DNA of 36,710 nt, from NCBI GenBank assembly GCA_964526475.1, contig CAZGKF010000039.1:1-36710 (forward strand). Reading direction: 5' to 3'. Below are positions 17,640 to 26,233 of this stretch, piece by piece. The number at the start of each line of letters is the position of its first letter. The first letter of the stretch is position 1. Under the pieces are notes generated by a model. It was not told where the DNA came from, made no database searches, and saw only the letters and a list, made by a program, of their open reading frames with translations. Made by a program: the position numbers and the translations under genes. Origin of the DNA: CAYVTV01 sp964526475 (GTDB lineage Bacteria > Bacteroidota > Bacteroidia > Bacteroidales > GCA-2748055).

Positions 17640-19682
17640 TTAATATTTTAATAATTCCAATGCTGCACTATAAATTTTATTAGTGTCAGGAAGAATGGCC
17701 TTTTCAAGTATAGGATTGAATCCAACTGGTGTATATTCAGAACCAACTCTTATTACCGGACCGTCGAGATATTCAAAGGCTTTTTCGGTTATTAATGAAG
17801 AAACTTCACCACCAAAACCTGCAAAAACTTTATCTTCATGCACCACCATAACCTTCCCTGTTTTTTTTGCAGTTTCAATTATGGATTCTTTATCGAGTGG
17901 ACTCAAAGAGCGCAAATCAAGTATCTGAACTGTGGTACCATTTTCCTTCTCAAGTTTCTCAGCAGCTTCCATACACATAAAAACAGTATTTCCATATGTT
18001 ATCATAGATAAATCGTTTCCTTCCCTTCTGATTCTGGCTTTACCAAATGGCACCTCGAAATCATCCGGAACAGGACTTGCTGCTTTTACGGCATTATATA
18101 AAGCTTTTGGCTCCAGGAACATGGTTACTCCTCTTGATCTGATAGCAGTTCTGAGTAAGCCGGCTGCATCATCGGCAAAAGCAGGATATACTACTCTTAT
18201 TCCCGGGAAAGTTGTTAATGATCCTTCAATCGTTTGAGAATGGTAGAGCCCTCCACCAATATATCCTCCAGACGCAAGCCTAATGGTAATATTAGGGCTG
18301 AATTTCCCGTTTGTCCGCCAATAATCATGGGAAGTATCAACTAACTGTTCCATTGCCGGCCAGAAGTAATCGGCAAATTCTGCTCCTTCCACTATTATCC
18401 TTATTTTATCATCGTACCGGCTCATTCCGTTAGCAGTACCAACAATAAAATCTTCAGCAATAGGGGCATTAAATACCCGTTCAATTCCAAATTCCTTTTG
18501 CAATCCTTTAGTAACATTGAAAATACCACCTTTATCTTTATAAGCAACATCCTGTCCCCAGAGAAAAGTATCAGGATTATGGCGAAACTCCGCTTTCAAT
18601 GTCTCATTCAAAGCTTCAATAAGTTTTTTAGGCTTACCTTCATAATTATGTGTTCCATCGGGATACTTTTCAGTCTTGTATGGCTCAGCAATAACAAAAT
18701 CGTAGATTGACTTTGGATCCGGATCAGGGGCCGCCATTGCAGCTTTATGCGCCTGTTTAACAATTTCCTTTGTTTTTTCTTCTATCTGAAGCAATTCTGC
18801 CTCATTAAATCTATCATATCTGAGAAGCAGACGTCTGAATTTGGCGAGAGGATCGTATTCCTGAACATAATTAATCTCATAATCATCGCGATAAAGATCA
18901 TGCCGGTCGGAATTTGAATGGGAATGGATCCGTACACAATTTGCCTGAACTATAGCAGGATGCCCATTTTCCTTAACCCATTTTTTAGCTTCTTTCATAG
19001 TGTTCATAGAATCAAAAACATCCTTACCATTACAATGAAAGATCCTTAAATTTTTAAATCCTATGAAGTTATTGGCAACCTTTCTGTTTGCTGTCTGATC
19101 TTTTTTTGGAACTGAAATCCCATAACCGTTATCCTGGATAACAAAAACCACCGGAAGTTCTTCATTTGAGGCTCCGTTAACAGCCTCGTAAACATATCCT
19201 TCAGACACTGATGACTCTCCCTGGGAACAGAACACAACACCCATTGATTTATATCTTTTCAAGGCCCTGCCAAGGCCTGTTGCATGCAAAGCATGGTTAC
19301 CGGTACTGGAAGAAGTATTATGGATATTCCATTCCGGTTTAGCCAGATGATTTGACATATGGCGGCCACCGCTGGCAGGATCTGTAGCCTTTGATATCCC
19401 GTTAAGGATAATCTCTTCGGCAGTAAGTCCTGCAGATAAGGCAGTAAGCATATCCCTGTAATAAGGAAAAAGATGATCGTTTTCTTTTTCGAAAACCTGT
19501 CCGATAGCTAATTGAATACCGTCATGGCCCGCGTATGGAGCATGATATGACCATCCTATCGCCTGTTTCAGATAGTTTGGGGCTCTGTCATCCAGGGCGC
19601 GACCCAGTGTAAGAAGACTATACCACTTCTCAAGTATTTTCTTTTCAGTTTTTTTTATATGATAGGTTTTATTAAAGCTCAT
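17640..19682 (-). CDS. 2-oxoacid dehydrogenase E1, fused alpha and beta, branched-chain type
   Basis: The 680-residue protein joins an E1 alpha half (about 1-330) to an E1 beta half (about 340-680). In the alpha half the thiamine-diphosphate motif is SQGESSVSEG (153-162) followed by VIQDNGYGIS (181-190); the first part has Glu where many relatives have Asp. GGRHMSNH and YAGHDGIQLAIG are further alpha signatures. The beta half shows AEDFIVGTANGMS, GGYIGGGLYHSQTIEG and VMVVHEDKVFAGFGGEVSS. Such fusions are common in Bacteroidota. It decarboxylates a 2-oxoacid and passes the acyl group to E2. E2 lies 24 bases upstream on the same strand. Branched-chain specificity is inferred; pyruvate remains possible. 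E3 is not in the window. Confidence 0.9.
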   Translation of the reverse strand: MSFNKTYHIKKTEKKILEKWYSLLTLGRALDDRAPNYLKQAIGWSYHAPYAGHDGIQLAIGQVFEKENDHLFPYYRDMLTALSAGLTAEEIILNGISKATDPASGGRHMSNHLAKPEWNIHNTSSSTGNHALHATGLGRALKRYKSMGVVFCSQGESSVSEGYVYEAVNGASNEELPVVFVIQDNGYGISVPKKDQTANRKVANNFIGFKNLRIFHCNGKDVFDSMNTMKEAKKWVKENGHPAIVQANCVRIHSHSNSDRHDLYRDDYEINYVQEYDPLAKFRRLLLRYDRFNEAELLQIEEKTKEIVKQAHKAAMAAPDPDPKSIYDFVIAEPYKTEKYPDGTHNYEGKPKKLIEALNETLKAEFRHNPDTFLWGQDVAYKDKGGIFNVTKGLQKEFGIERVFNAPIAEDFIVGTANGMSRYDDKIRIIVEGAEFADYFWPAMEQLVDTSHDYWRTNGKFSPNITIRLASGGYIGGGLYHSQTIEGSLTTFPGIRVVYPAFADDAAGLLRTAIRSRGVTMFLEPKALYNAVKAASPVPDDFEVPFGKARIRREGNDLSMITYGNTVFMCMEAAEKLEKENGTTVQILDLRSLSPLDKESIIETAKKTGKVMVVHEDKVFAGFGGEVSSLITEKAFEYLDGPVIRVGSEYTPVGFNPILEKAILPDTNKIYSAALELLKY

Positions 19683-19706
19683 CTTTTATCCTTTTATAAG
19701 TTTTAA

Positions 19707-21014
19707 TTAAATATTTCTGTTTACATTGAACGATTCTATATAGTCGGCTACTTTCCTCAGATATGATCCGCCAAGTGCTCCGTCAATAATTCTGTGGTCA
19801 TAGGTCAGGGATATAAACATTTTGTGTCTTATCGCGATCACATCCCCTTCCGGTGTTTCAAGTACAGCTGGTTTCTTTTCAATGGCACCAATAGCCAAAA
19901 TTGCTACCTGAGGCTGATTGATGATAGGTGTGCCTATTGTATTTCTGAAAGTACCGAAATTCGTCACAGTAAAAGTACCATCTTTTATCTCATCGGGTTT
20001 AAGCTGATTACTGCGGGCATTGGCTGCAAGCCGGTTCAGCTCTTTTGTCATCCCGGCAAGATTGAGGTTATTGGCATCCTTAATAACAGGTACGATCAGA
20101 TTGTTATTTGGAAGTGAAACAGCTATTCCAAGGTTAACACGCTTTTTGATAATTATCCTGTCTCCGTCAACGGATGAATTTATCATCGGAAAATCAGCAA
20201 TAGCCTTAACTGCAGCCTCAAGAAAAACAGGCAGATATGTCAGTTTCACTCCTTCTTTCCTTTCAAACTCTTCCTTAAATTTATTCCTCCACATAACAAC
20301 ATGTGTAACATCTGCTTCCAGCATGTTTGTAACATGAGCAGAAACCTGTTTTGACCTTATCATATGCTCTGCTATCAATTTCCTCATACGGTCCATTTCA
20401 ATAATTTCATCACCATTACCAAAAGCGACCGATGATTTTGCTGTTTCAACAGATTCCACATCAGATATTGGAAGACCGGAACTAGCAGCAATACCCTTAT
20501 TTTTATCCTTTGATTCAATATAAGAAATAATATCAGCTTTCTGCAATCTGTTATTTACACCGCTTCCTTTTATCTGAGAAAGTTCTTCCAGGGAAATGTT
20601 TTCTTCTTTTGCTATCTTTTTAACCAAAGGGGAATAAAATCTGCTTTCACTTAAGGTTTTATCAGGAGTGTCCTGTTCAACTGCTTTTTCCTTTTTATGA
20701 TCTTTTATTTCCTCTTTAACCGGTACATCATCCTCCGTTTTATTACCGGATTCCTTGTCAGAATCAGCATCCCCTTCCATATCAATAATTGCAATAACTG
20801 CTCCAACAGCTACTGTTTCATCCTGACTGTATAACATTTTTTTAACAACACCGGCTACAGGTGAAGGGATTTCAGAATCGACCTTATCGGTAGCAATTTC
20901 CAAAAGTACATCATCCTCTTCTACTTTATCACCGGATTTAACAAACCATTTTGTAATAGTTGCCTCAGTTATACTTTCACCCATTTTTGGCATTATAATT
21001 TCAAACTGCGCCAT
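19707..21014 (-). CDS. 2-oxoacid dehydrogenase E2 acyltransferase
   Basis: The 435-residue E2 carries one N-terminal lipoyl domain with the lipoylated Lys44 in EIATDKVDSEIPSP. An acidic, Lys-rich linker follows at about 82-125. A peripheral-subunit-binding domain lies at about 130-170 (SPLVKKIAKEENISLEEL, GSGVNNRLQKADI). The catalytic domain holds active His407 and Asp411 in SLTYDHRIIDGALGG. It accepts the acyl group from E1 and transfers it to CoA. It is the first gene of the E2-E1 pair, so its upstream region (21015-21161) should hold the promoter; a one-mismatch box TATCTTGG is the best I see there. Substrate type is not fixed by sequence alone; the leu cluster nearby favours branched-chain acids. 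Confidence 0.92.
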   Translation of the reverse strand: MAQFEIIMPKMGESITEATITKWFVKSGDKVEEDDVLLEIATDKVDSEIPSPVAGVVKKMLYSQDETVAVGAVIAIIDMEGDADSDKESGNKTEDDVPVKEEIKDHKKEKAVEQDTPDKTLSESRFYSPLVKKIAKEENISLEELSQIKGSGVNNRLQKADIISYIESKDKNKGIAASSGLPISDVESVETAKSSVAFGNGDEIIEMDRMRKLIAEHMIRSKQVSAHVTNMLEADVTHVVMWRNKFKEEFERKEGVKLTYLPVFLEAAVKAIADFPMINSSVDGDRIIIKKRVNLGIAVSLPNNNLIVPVIKDANNLNLAGMTKELNRLAANARSNQLKPDEIKDGTFTVTNFGTFRNTIGTPIINQPQVAILAIGAIEKKPAVLETPEGDVIAIRHKMFISLTYDHRIIDGALGGSYLRKVADYIESFNVNRNI

Positions 21015-21161
21015 ATTTTTTAGTTTTAATAAATAAACAACTGATACTTCCGATTAAAAAAAATCAAGTAAAATCTGAACTACACCAAGATACAAAAAAT
21101 GCTGATAAAACTCAGTTTTTAATACTACATTATTTTCATTTAAACCTGATTATGAAATCAG

Positions 21162-21218
21162 TTAAATTTTATCCTGAACAAACCAACTCGTTCCTCCTGC
21201 TGAATTTCCTAAGGACAT
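21162..21218 (-). CDS. possible 18-residue peptide ORF
   Basis: An ATG at 21218 opens 18 codons giving MSLGNSAGGTSWFVQDKI and TAA. It lies three codons after the stop of the 53-residue ORF, in the same frame, with purine-rich AGGATC before it. Its composition (Gly/Ser stretch, Trp, Phe) looks protein-like rather than like a random AT-rich frame. It could be a leader or precursor peptide, or the tail of the preceding ORF behind a stop. I do not recognise a family, and a chance ORF of this size is quite possible. Confidence 0.25.
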   Translation of the reverse strand: MSLGNSAGGTSWFVQDKI

Positions 21219-21227
21219 ATAAGATCC

Positions 21228-21389
21228 TTATTTAACAGAATATAGATCACTATTGTTAAAATTACCCGGATTGACCTTCATTTCTTCCGGTAGAATGTCA
21301 GACAGACTAACAAATGAGATCAATATCATAACAAAAATGGTAAAAAAAAGTTTATCATCTTTTCCACCAATGTATTTAGATATCCTCAT
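21228..21389 (-). CDS. possible 53-residue secreted or single-span membrane protein
   Basis: The ORF starts with ATG at 21389 and overlaps the last 14 bases of the upstream uncharacterised gene, an arrangement typical of translational coupling. The product has a basic/polar start (MRISKYIGGKDDK), one hydrophobic stretch LFFTIFVMILISFVSLS at about 14-30, and a polar tail ending in LYSVK. This could be a signal peptide with a tiny mature part or a small membrane protein. No family is recognised. Its position suggests that it works with the upstream protein, if it is expressed at all. Confidence 0.4.
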   Translation of the reverse strand: MRISKYIGGKDDKLFFTIFVMILISFVSLSDILPEEMKVNPGNFNNSDLYSVK

Positions 21390-22332
21390 TTTCATTTATA
21401 AAATTCACTTTGAAAATAAGTGGGTCCTTTGCGGGAATACGGTTAAATGCGGGTTCGCCTGAACCGGAACTGACCCGCCAAACATCAATGTCCGGATAAT
21501 TAGCAGCAAGCAGAAGGCTTAGGAGAGAAAAAACCTTAGGGCCGGCAGGTGCTATTATAATATTATATTTCATTCTGAGAATAAGGCAGAGACTTGTCAG
21601 TATCTCAGTCGTTACCTCCATATCCTCAAGGGGATAATTAAGAAGGTTACGTATTTCAACTGATTCTATCAGGTTCCGGTTATTTCGCAGAACTGCCTCA
21701 ACATATCCTTTTTCAATAGCAGGATCAGCGTACATAAGTATTAATTGTGCCGGCTTAAGCTTTTTCACGATATATTCTGCCTTTTTGTGTTCAATACCCA
21801 AACCAACTATCAACGCCAATGGTTTAATAGTTTTGAATTTAACTGGTTCCTTATGTATTAACGAATCTGCAACTTTTACAGGTTTTCCTTTTTTCGTGAG
21901 ATTAAACCCTGCAGGAGTATAAGCAAAAAAAGTTGAAACATACTTTACATCATAAGTGCTTTCTATAAAGAAATTTATCAATGTGGCATACCATATTTTT
22001 GTCATACAGGAATAATCAATCAGAATCTCAATGTATTCTTCCGATGATACTGTAAAATAATCTATAAGAAAATTTTTGATTATCTCTGCATCCTGGCCTG
22101 AAACTGTAATAAGCTCAAAATTTCTTGAAAGAAAAAAATTATCATTTTCCTCCCGGTGAAAAACATTTTTTTTCTCAGAAAACGCAAATGCTATCTGCCT
22201 GTCAGCAGTATATTCAAGACTTTCAATAAGTGTGGTACTTCTTTTTTCATATCCTGATGCCACAAGAACAAGGTTAAAATGCTTCCCCTGCAGCTCTCTC
22301 ATACTGGTTTGTGAAGAGTGGTAATAATCCAT
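21376..22332 (-). CDS. uncharacterised two-lobed Rossmann-like protein
   Basis: I do not recognise this protein of about 318 residues. It seems built from two similar alpha/beta halves. The first has a beta strand running into SGYEKRS (25-32), and later IDYSCMTKIWYA (105-116). The second has IVGLGIEHKKAEYIVKKLK (from about 175), ILMYADPAIEKGY, and IIIAPAGPKVFSLLSLLLA (258-276), where a glycine-rich turn followed by Lys looks like a nucleotide- or ligand-binding loop. The layout is reminiscent of sensor domains such as CARF, but the link is weak. No signal or membrane segment is present. The frame extends to a TTG at 22380; I chose the ATG at 22332, with 22302 an alternative. A tiny ORF overlaps its 3' end. 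Confidence 0.7.
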   Translation of the reverse strand: MDYYHSSQTSMRELQGKHFNLVLVASGYEKRSTTLIESLEYTADRQIAFAFSEKKNVFHREENDNFFLSRNFELITVSGQDAEIIKNFLIDYFTVSSEEYIEILIDYSCMTKIWYATLINFFIESTYDVKYVSTFFAYTPAGFNLTKKGKPVKVADSLIHKEPVKFKTIKPLALIVGLGIEHKKAEYIVKKLKPAQLILMYADPAIEKGYVEAVLRNNRNLIESVEIRNLLNYPLEDMEVTTEILTSLCLILRMKYNIIIAPAGPKVFSLLSLLLAANYPDIDVWRVSSGSGEPAFNRIPAKDPLIFKVNFINENEDI

Positions 22333-22489
22333 TGATATAATTTTCAGCGATAAAAATAATACTATATGCAGAGAGAGCAAAGTTTTTCCTATATAAAAAG
22401 GAAATAAATATCCCTATTGATTCATATCTACCAGTATATTTTTCAGGGGTAAATAGAAATCCTTTTTCAGAATACTCTATATGCACATC

Positions 22490-22710
22490 CTGGTTCCGGC
22501 CAGGCAGGGTATAGCCTGCGCACATCGTATCAAATTCCTCCAGCCTGATAAAGGCCAGCTTATACCAGCCCGGTGCAAGTGAAAATGAATAGAAAGGCCG
22601 AAGGCCTGCTATTCATTGAACGGCGCCCTGGGTAAATGGCGGTAATACAGGGCGGCCTGACCCGCCAGGCGGGAGGGAATTCAAGGGGGGTACGCACTCA
22701 ACGGAAATGC
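22490..22710. other. GC-rich, palindrome-rich patch of unknown origin
   Basis: Between the rubredoxin and the uncharacterised gene (the gene-free stretch 22333-22721) the base composition shifts abruptly to GC-rich. Palindromic words crowd together: AGGCC-GAA-GGCCT inside a longer hairpin, CCCGCC-A-GGCGGG, and runs such as GGCGCCCTGGG. Short open frames cross it on the minus strand, but none looks like a real gene. It may be a degenerate mobile or interspersed repeat element that landed here. Confidence 0.5.
22584..22617. repeat. long imperfect hairpin
   Basis: Outer arms AATGAATAG and CTATTCATT flank inner arms AGGCC and GGCCT around a GAA loop, with two unpaired bases on one side and one on the other. 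All 14 arm pairs are complementary. There is no clear T-run after it on either strand, so a classical terminator for rubredoxin is doubtful. It may be part of the surrounding repeat-like patch. Confidence 0.6.
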
Positions 22711-22721
22711 GCATGCGGGAT

Positions 22722-22880
22722 TTAATCTGCAGGTTCAAATTCAGATTTTGTAACTCCGCAAACAGGACATCTCCAGTCTTCAGGGATTTCACTAAATTCA
22801 GTTCCAGGGAGTATCCCGTTATCAGGATCACCTTCTTCGGGATCATATATGTATCCGCATACATTACATTTGTATTTCAT
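22722..22880 (-). CDS. rubredoxin
   Basis: The 52-residue protein begins MKYKCNVCGYIYDPEEGD and ends in SEFEPAD. The two knuckles CNVCGY (Cys5, Cys8) and CPVCGV (Cys38, Cys41) bind one iron atom, and the family's aromatic core (Tyr, Trp37 in EDWRCPVCG) is complete. Rubredoxins carry single electrons in the cytosol, often to rubrerythrin or superoxide reductase in anaerobes, or between other redox enzymes. No such partner is next to it; the nearest redox gene is the flavodoxin 5 kb away. Length is standard. The gene stands alone, with about 250 bases of gene-free sequence upstream before the GH3 gene stop. Confidence 0.96.
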   Translation of the reverse strand: MKYKCNVCGYIYDPEEGDPDNGILPGTEFSEIPEDWRCPVCGVTKSEFEPAD

Positions 22881-23130
22881 ATATATAATTTATTTTTAGT
22901 GTTCATATAGCTTGCCCGGGCACATCAATGGAACCCACATATTTTAATGAATTTTATTTTCACAAAGCCTCTAAAGCTATGGCTACACGCTGTCAGTGCC
23001 CGCTGAAAACTTTAGCGTTTGCGAAGTTCATAAACCCGGTTCATTTGTGTTTGTGTTTATGTTTGCAAAACATATGGGTTTCATAATATACCATTAAGTG
23101 GCAATATAGTTTGTTTTAATTGATGATCAA

Positions 23131-26100
23131 TTAGTTTCTTATTAAATCCAGGAGAGATCTGTAAATAACATCATGAATTTTGGTCCGGATATTCAATTCA
23201 ATAAGTTTCAGGTTCGCCTGATCTGGATGAATACGGTTGGATAGAAAAATATAAACCAGATCATACTGAGGATCTACCCAGACTATGGTACCGGTAAACC
23301 CGGTATGACCATAACTTAATGGAGAAGCAAGTTTACTGGATGGACCATTTTTTTTCATGTCTGGTTCCGGTTTATCAAAACCCAGTCCTCTTCTGTTTCC
23401 GTTAGTTCCCGGAACACTGGAAGTAAATTTCTTTATCACAGAGTCACTGAGAAATCTTTCACCTCCATAAATTCCTCCGTTTAGGTACATCTGCATCATC
23501 TTCGCGAGATCATTGGCATTTGAAAAAAGGCCTGCATGACCAGCTATTCCCCCTAACATAGCTGCTCCCGGATCATGAACATATCCCTGCAACAACTGTT
23601 TCCTGAAAATAAGATCATTTTCTGTTGGGACAATCCGTTCCTTCGGGAATCTGTTCAAAGGAAGATATCCCAGGGTATTAGCACCAATTTTTGAATAAAA
23701 CGTTTTATAAGTGTAAGGATATAAAAAACTTCCTGTAAGTTCTTCCATCAACAATTGAAACAAATAATTACCAATGTCACTGTATAGATATTGTCTTTTA
23801 TTGTTCACTGGTGATGTGATAATATACTGATATACAGTATCTTTATACGATCTATTTAAATAAATATTTTCAGCAAGACAAATGGTGAAATCCGGGGGAA
23901 AGAATTTTTCCCGGTAAGCATCCTCCTTTAGACGTATATTGCGATTTACATACAGGCTATTTGCCAGTTTTAAGGGATGCTCTTCGGAAAATGCAGTGCT
24001 GAATAATTTTTGGGAGGTATCTATCGGCTCAAGTAAAGAATAATAAAAAGGGATCCATGACTGGAGCCCTGCCTGGTGTAAAAGAATATCTGAAATAGTC
24101 AGCCCGGTTTTATTTGTTGAATCAAGTGCAGGAAGGTATTTCCCTATTGCCTGGTCAGGTTCTATTATTCCATTTTCAAAAAGCTGCATCAAAACCGGGA
24201 GAGTTGCTGCAATTTTTGTAATAGAAGCCAGGTCAAAGAGGTCATTAGTACTAAGCTTTTTTTTTCCGTTATAGGAATGAAATCCGAATGCTTTGTGATA
24301 AACAACCTTTCCATATCTGGCTACCAGTACCTGACATCCGGGTGCAGCTTTTTGCGAAATAGCTTCATTTGCCAATATTTCAATACTATCAAGAATAACT
24401 GAATTTATAAGAACTTCTTCAGGGATACCGTAAGATAAACGTTGAATAAACGGGATATAAATACCAGTACCTGAAGAAAAAGCTGAACCTGCTGATACAG
24501 GAAGTGAACCATTCAAATGAAAAGCACCAAAAATACCCTGAGCCGCAAGCTGTTTATATTCACCGGTATTCTCATTGGCAACTACCACTACCTGAATGTT
24601 TTCAAGCTCTTCAAATAACTCAAGACTATAAGGGTTTCCGAAAATACATAACACAATCTTTCCCTTAAATTCAATGTTTTTTATTAATTCAAGCGTTTGA
24701 TCAGATATGCCATAATTTGAATCTTGTCTTCCTGTGGTTTCATGGATACTTATAATCAAGGTATTATATCCTTTTATTTCCTTAACTAATGAATCAAAAG
24801 AAGCATAATCTGCTGATTTCGAGATGAAATAGTTATCCACCTCAGTATATAGTTTAAGAGTTTCGGAAAATGCATCAGTTTCACCATTTCCAATTGCAAG
24901 AGATGCTATTTTATAATCAGTAAGATTTTCAAATGGAATAATTTTATCATTATTTCTTACTACAGTAAAGGAAGAACGCACAATCTCATTTTTAAAAGCC
25001 TTGAAATATGGCGAATTCAGGTATTCAAACAGTAAGTCAGTCTGAACTGTTTTTTCTTTATTCAGGCCTGCCCAGTATTTTGCAAGCAATATTTTTCTAC
25101 AACGCATGTTAATATCTTCCACGGAAATATTTCCCTTTCGCACTTCTTTTTTAATATAATTTATTGTTTTATCCACATCAGAAGGCATCAGCAAAATATC
25201 ATTCCCGGCAATAAATGCCTTGGTTTCCAGTTCTCCGGGTTTAAAAAAATTACTAACCCCTTTCATTGATAAGGCATCAGTAAATATCAGACCTTTAAAA
25301 CCCATTTCCTCTTTTAAAAGAGAGGTAACAACAGAAGGAGAAAGGGAGGCAGCAAGCGCTGGTGTAGAGTCAAGTACCGGTATATGCAGATGCGCCGTCA
25401 TTATTGCGGGTATCCCCCTGGAAATACCATAAGAAAAAGGGAATAGTTCAACTGAATCGAGTCTTTCTCTTGAGTGACTGATAACAGGAAGGGTAAAATG
25501 AGAATCCTTATCCGTGTCACCATGACCCGGGAAATGTTTTAATGTGGCGATGATTCCGGCATCCTCAAGTCCACTTGCGTAACTGAAAGCCTTTAATGCA
25601 ACATTTAACCTTTCTTCCCCAAAAGACCTGAAATTGATAACCGGATTTTTTGGATTATTATTTATATCCGCAACTGGCGCAAAATTCACATGAACCCCTA
25701 GGCTTTTTAACTGATTACCAATATGGTAACCCATCTGGTAAAGGATTTCATTGTCTCTTATCGCTCCAAGGCTTATCTGTTTCGGATAAGAAATCACACT
25801 ATCCAGCCGCATACCCAAACCCCACTCCGCATCCATGGCAATAAGAAGAGGTACTTTTGACTTACTTTGCAGGTGATTTGTCATTAAAGCCTGACGAACA
25901 GGTCCTCCCTGAAAAAAGACAATGCCTCCAATATGATTTTTCTCAACAAAATGTGTTAAGTCCTTTAAATGATCCTCTCCTTTATTGGAATAGGCAGCTA
26001 CCATTATCATCTGCGCTATCTTTTCTTCCAGTGTGAGCGTAGCCAGGACTGAATCAGCCCATGAAGTATCTGTTGAAATGAAATCCGGATAAATTTTATT

Positions 26101-26211
26101 TACAGTATTATAATTTTCAGTGTACTTAAAAAATAAATTTTGGTTTTCAAAAGAAGTAAAACTTATGAAGAACCCTGATAAAACCAACAATTGTAAAATA
26201 AGCTTTCTCAT
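23131..26211 (-). CDS. GH3 beta-N-acetylhexosaminidase fused to beta-lactamase-type serine hydrolase
   Basis: The 1026-residue protein has a signal peptide (1-20). A NagZ-like GH3 domain covers about 50-390: KHFPGHGDTDKDSH (225-238) holds the acid/base His-Asp dyad and IFTDALSMKG the nucleophile Asp312. A GH3 C-terminal-like domain lies at about 400-595. A class-C beta-lactamase/PBP-type serine hydrolase covers about 605-1015, with Ser663-x-x-Lys666 in LASITK, Tyr810 in YSDIGN, and HTG in YGHTGFTGT. The fusion is known in Bacteroidota. A role in peptidoglycan or aminosugar glycan turnover outside the cytoplasm is plausible. The gene is divergent from the tricorn-type protease. A TATTTTTG box lies 22 bases upstream. 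Confidence 0.94.
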   Translation of the reverse strand: MRKLILQLLVLSGFFISFTSFENQNLFFKYTENYNTVNKIYPDFISTDTSWADSVLATLTLEEKIAQMIMVAAYSNKGEDHLKDLTHFVEKNHIGGIVFFQGGPVRQALMTNHLQSKSKVPLLIAMDAEWGLGMRLDSVISYPKQISLGAIRDNEILYQMGYHIGNQLKSLGVHVNFAPVADINNNPKNPVINFRSFGEERLNVALKAFSYASGLEDAGIIATLKHFPGHGDTDKDSHFTLPVISHSRERLDSVELFPFSYGISRGIPAIMTAHLHIPVLDSTPALAASLSPSVVTSLLKEEMGFKGLIFTDALSMKGVSNFFKPGELETKAFIAGNDILLMPSDVDKTINYIKKEVRKGNISVEDINMRCRKILLAKYWAGLNKEKTVQTDLLFEYLNSPYFKAFKNEIVRSSFTVVRNNDKIIPFENLTDYKIASLAIGNGETDAFSETLKLYTEVDNYFISKSADYASFDSLVKEIKGYNTLIISIHETTGRQDSNYGISDQTLELIKNIEFKGKIVLCIFGNPYSLELFEELENIQVVVVANENTGEYKQLAAQGIFGAFHLNGSLPVSAGSAFSSGTGIYIPFIQRLSYGIPEEVLINSVILDSIEILANEAISQKAAPGCQVLVARYGKVVYHKAFGFHSYNGKKKLSTNDLFDLASITKIAATLPVLMQLFENGIIEPDQAIGKYLPALDSTNKTGLTISDILLHQAGLQSWIPFYYSLLEPIDTSQKLFSTAFSEEHPLKLANSLYVNRNIRLKEDAYREKFFPPDFTICLAENIYLNRSYKDTVYQYIITSPVNNKRQYLYSDIGNYLFQLLMEELTGSFLYPYTYKTFYSKIGANTLGYLPLNRFPKERIVPTENDLIFRKQLLQGYVHDPGAAMLGGIAGHAGLFSNANDLAKMMQMYLNGGIYGGERFLSDSVIKKFTSSVPGTNGNRRGLGFDKPEPDMKKNGPSSKLASPLSYGHTGFTGTIVWVDPQYDLVYIFLSNRIHPDQANLKLIELNIRTKIHDVIYRSLLDLIRN

Positions 26212-26233
26212 GTAGTAATATGCATATTTTTTA

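Noticed and set aside
10618..21014. Biosynthetic gene cluster or secondary-metabolite locus around the leu and dehydrogenase genes
   Set aside because: All genes fit primary branched-chain metabolism; no tailoring, synthase or export genes are present.
21376..22332. Confident assignment of the two-lobed protein to an anti-phage system
   Set aside because: No nuclease, helicase, cyclase or other effector gene is adjacent; the sensor-like resemblance is too weak to name a system.
22274..22525. Minus-strand frame of 83 codons upstream of the uncharacterised gene
   Set aside because: It overlaps the start of that gene, crosses the GC-rich repeat-like patch and has no family resemblance.
22613..22864. 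Minus-strand frame of 83 codons over rubredoxin
   Set aside because: Rubredoxin in another frame of the same strand is certain, so this is a shadow.
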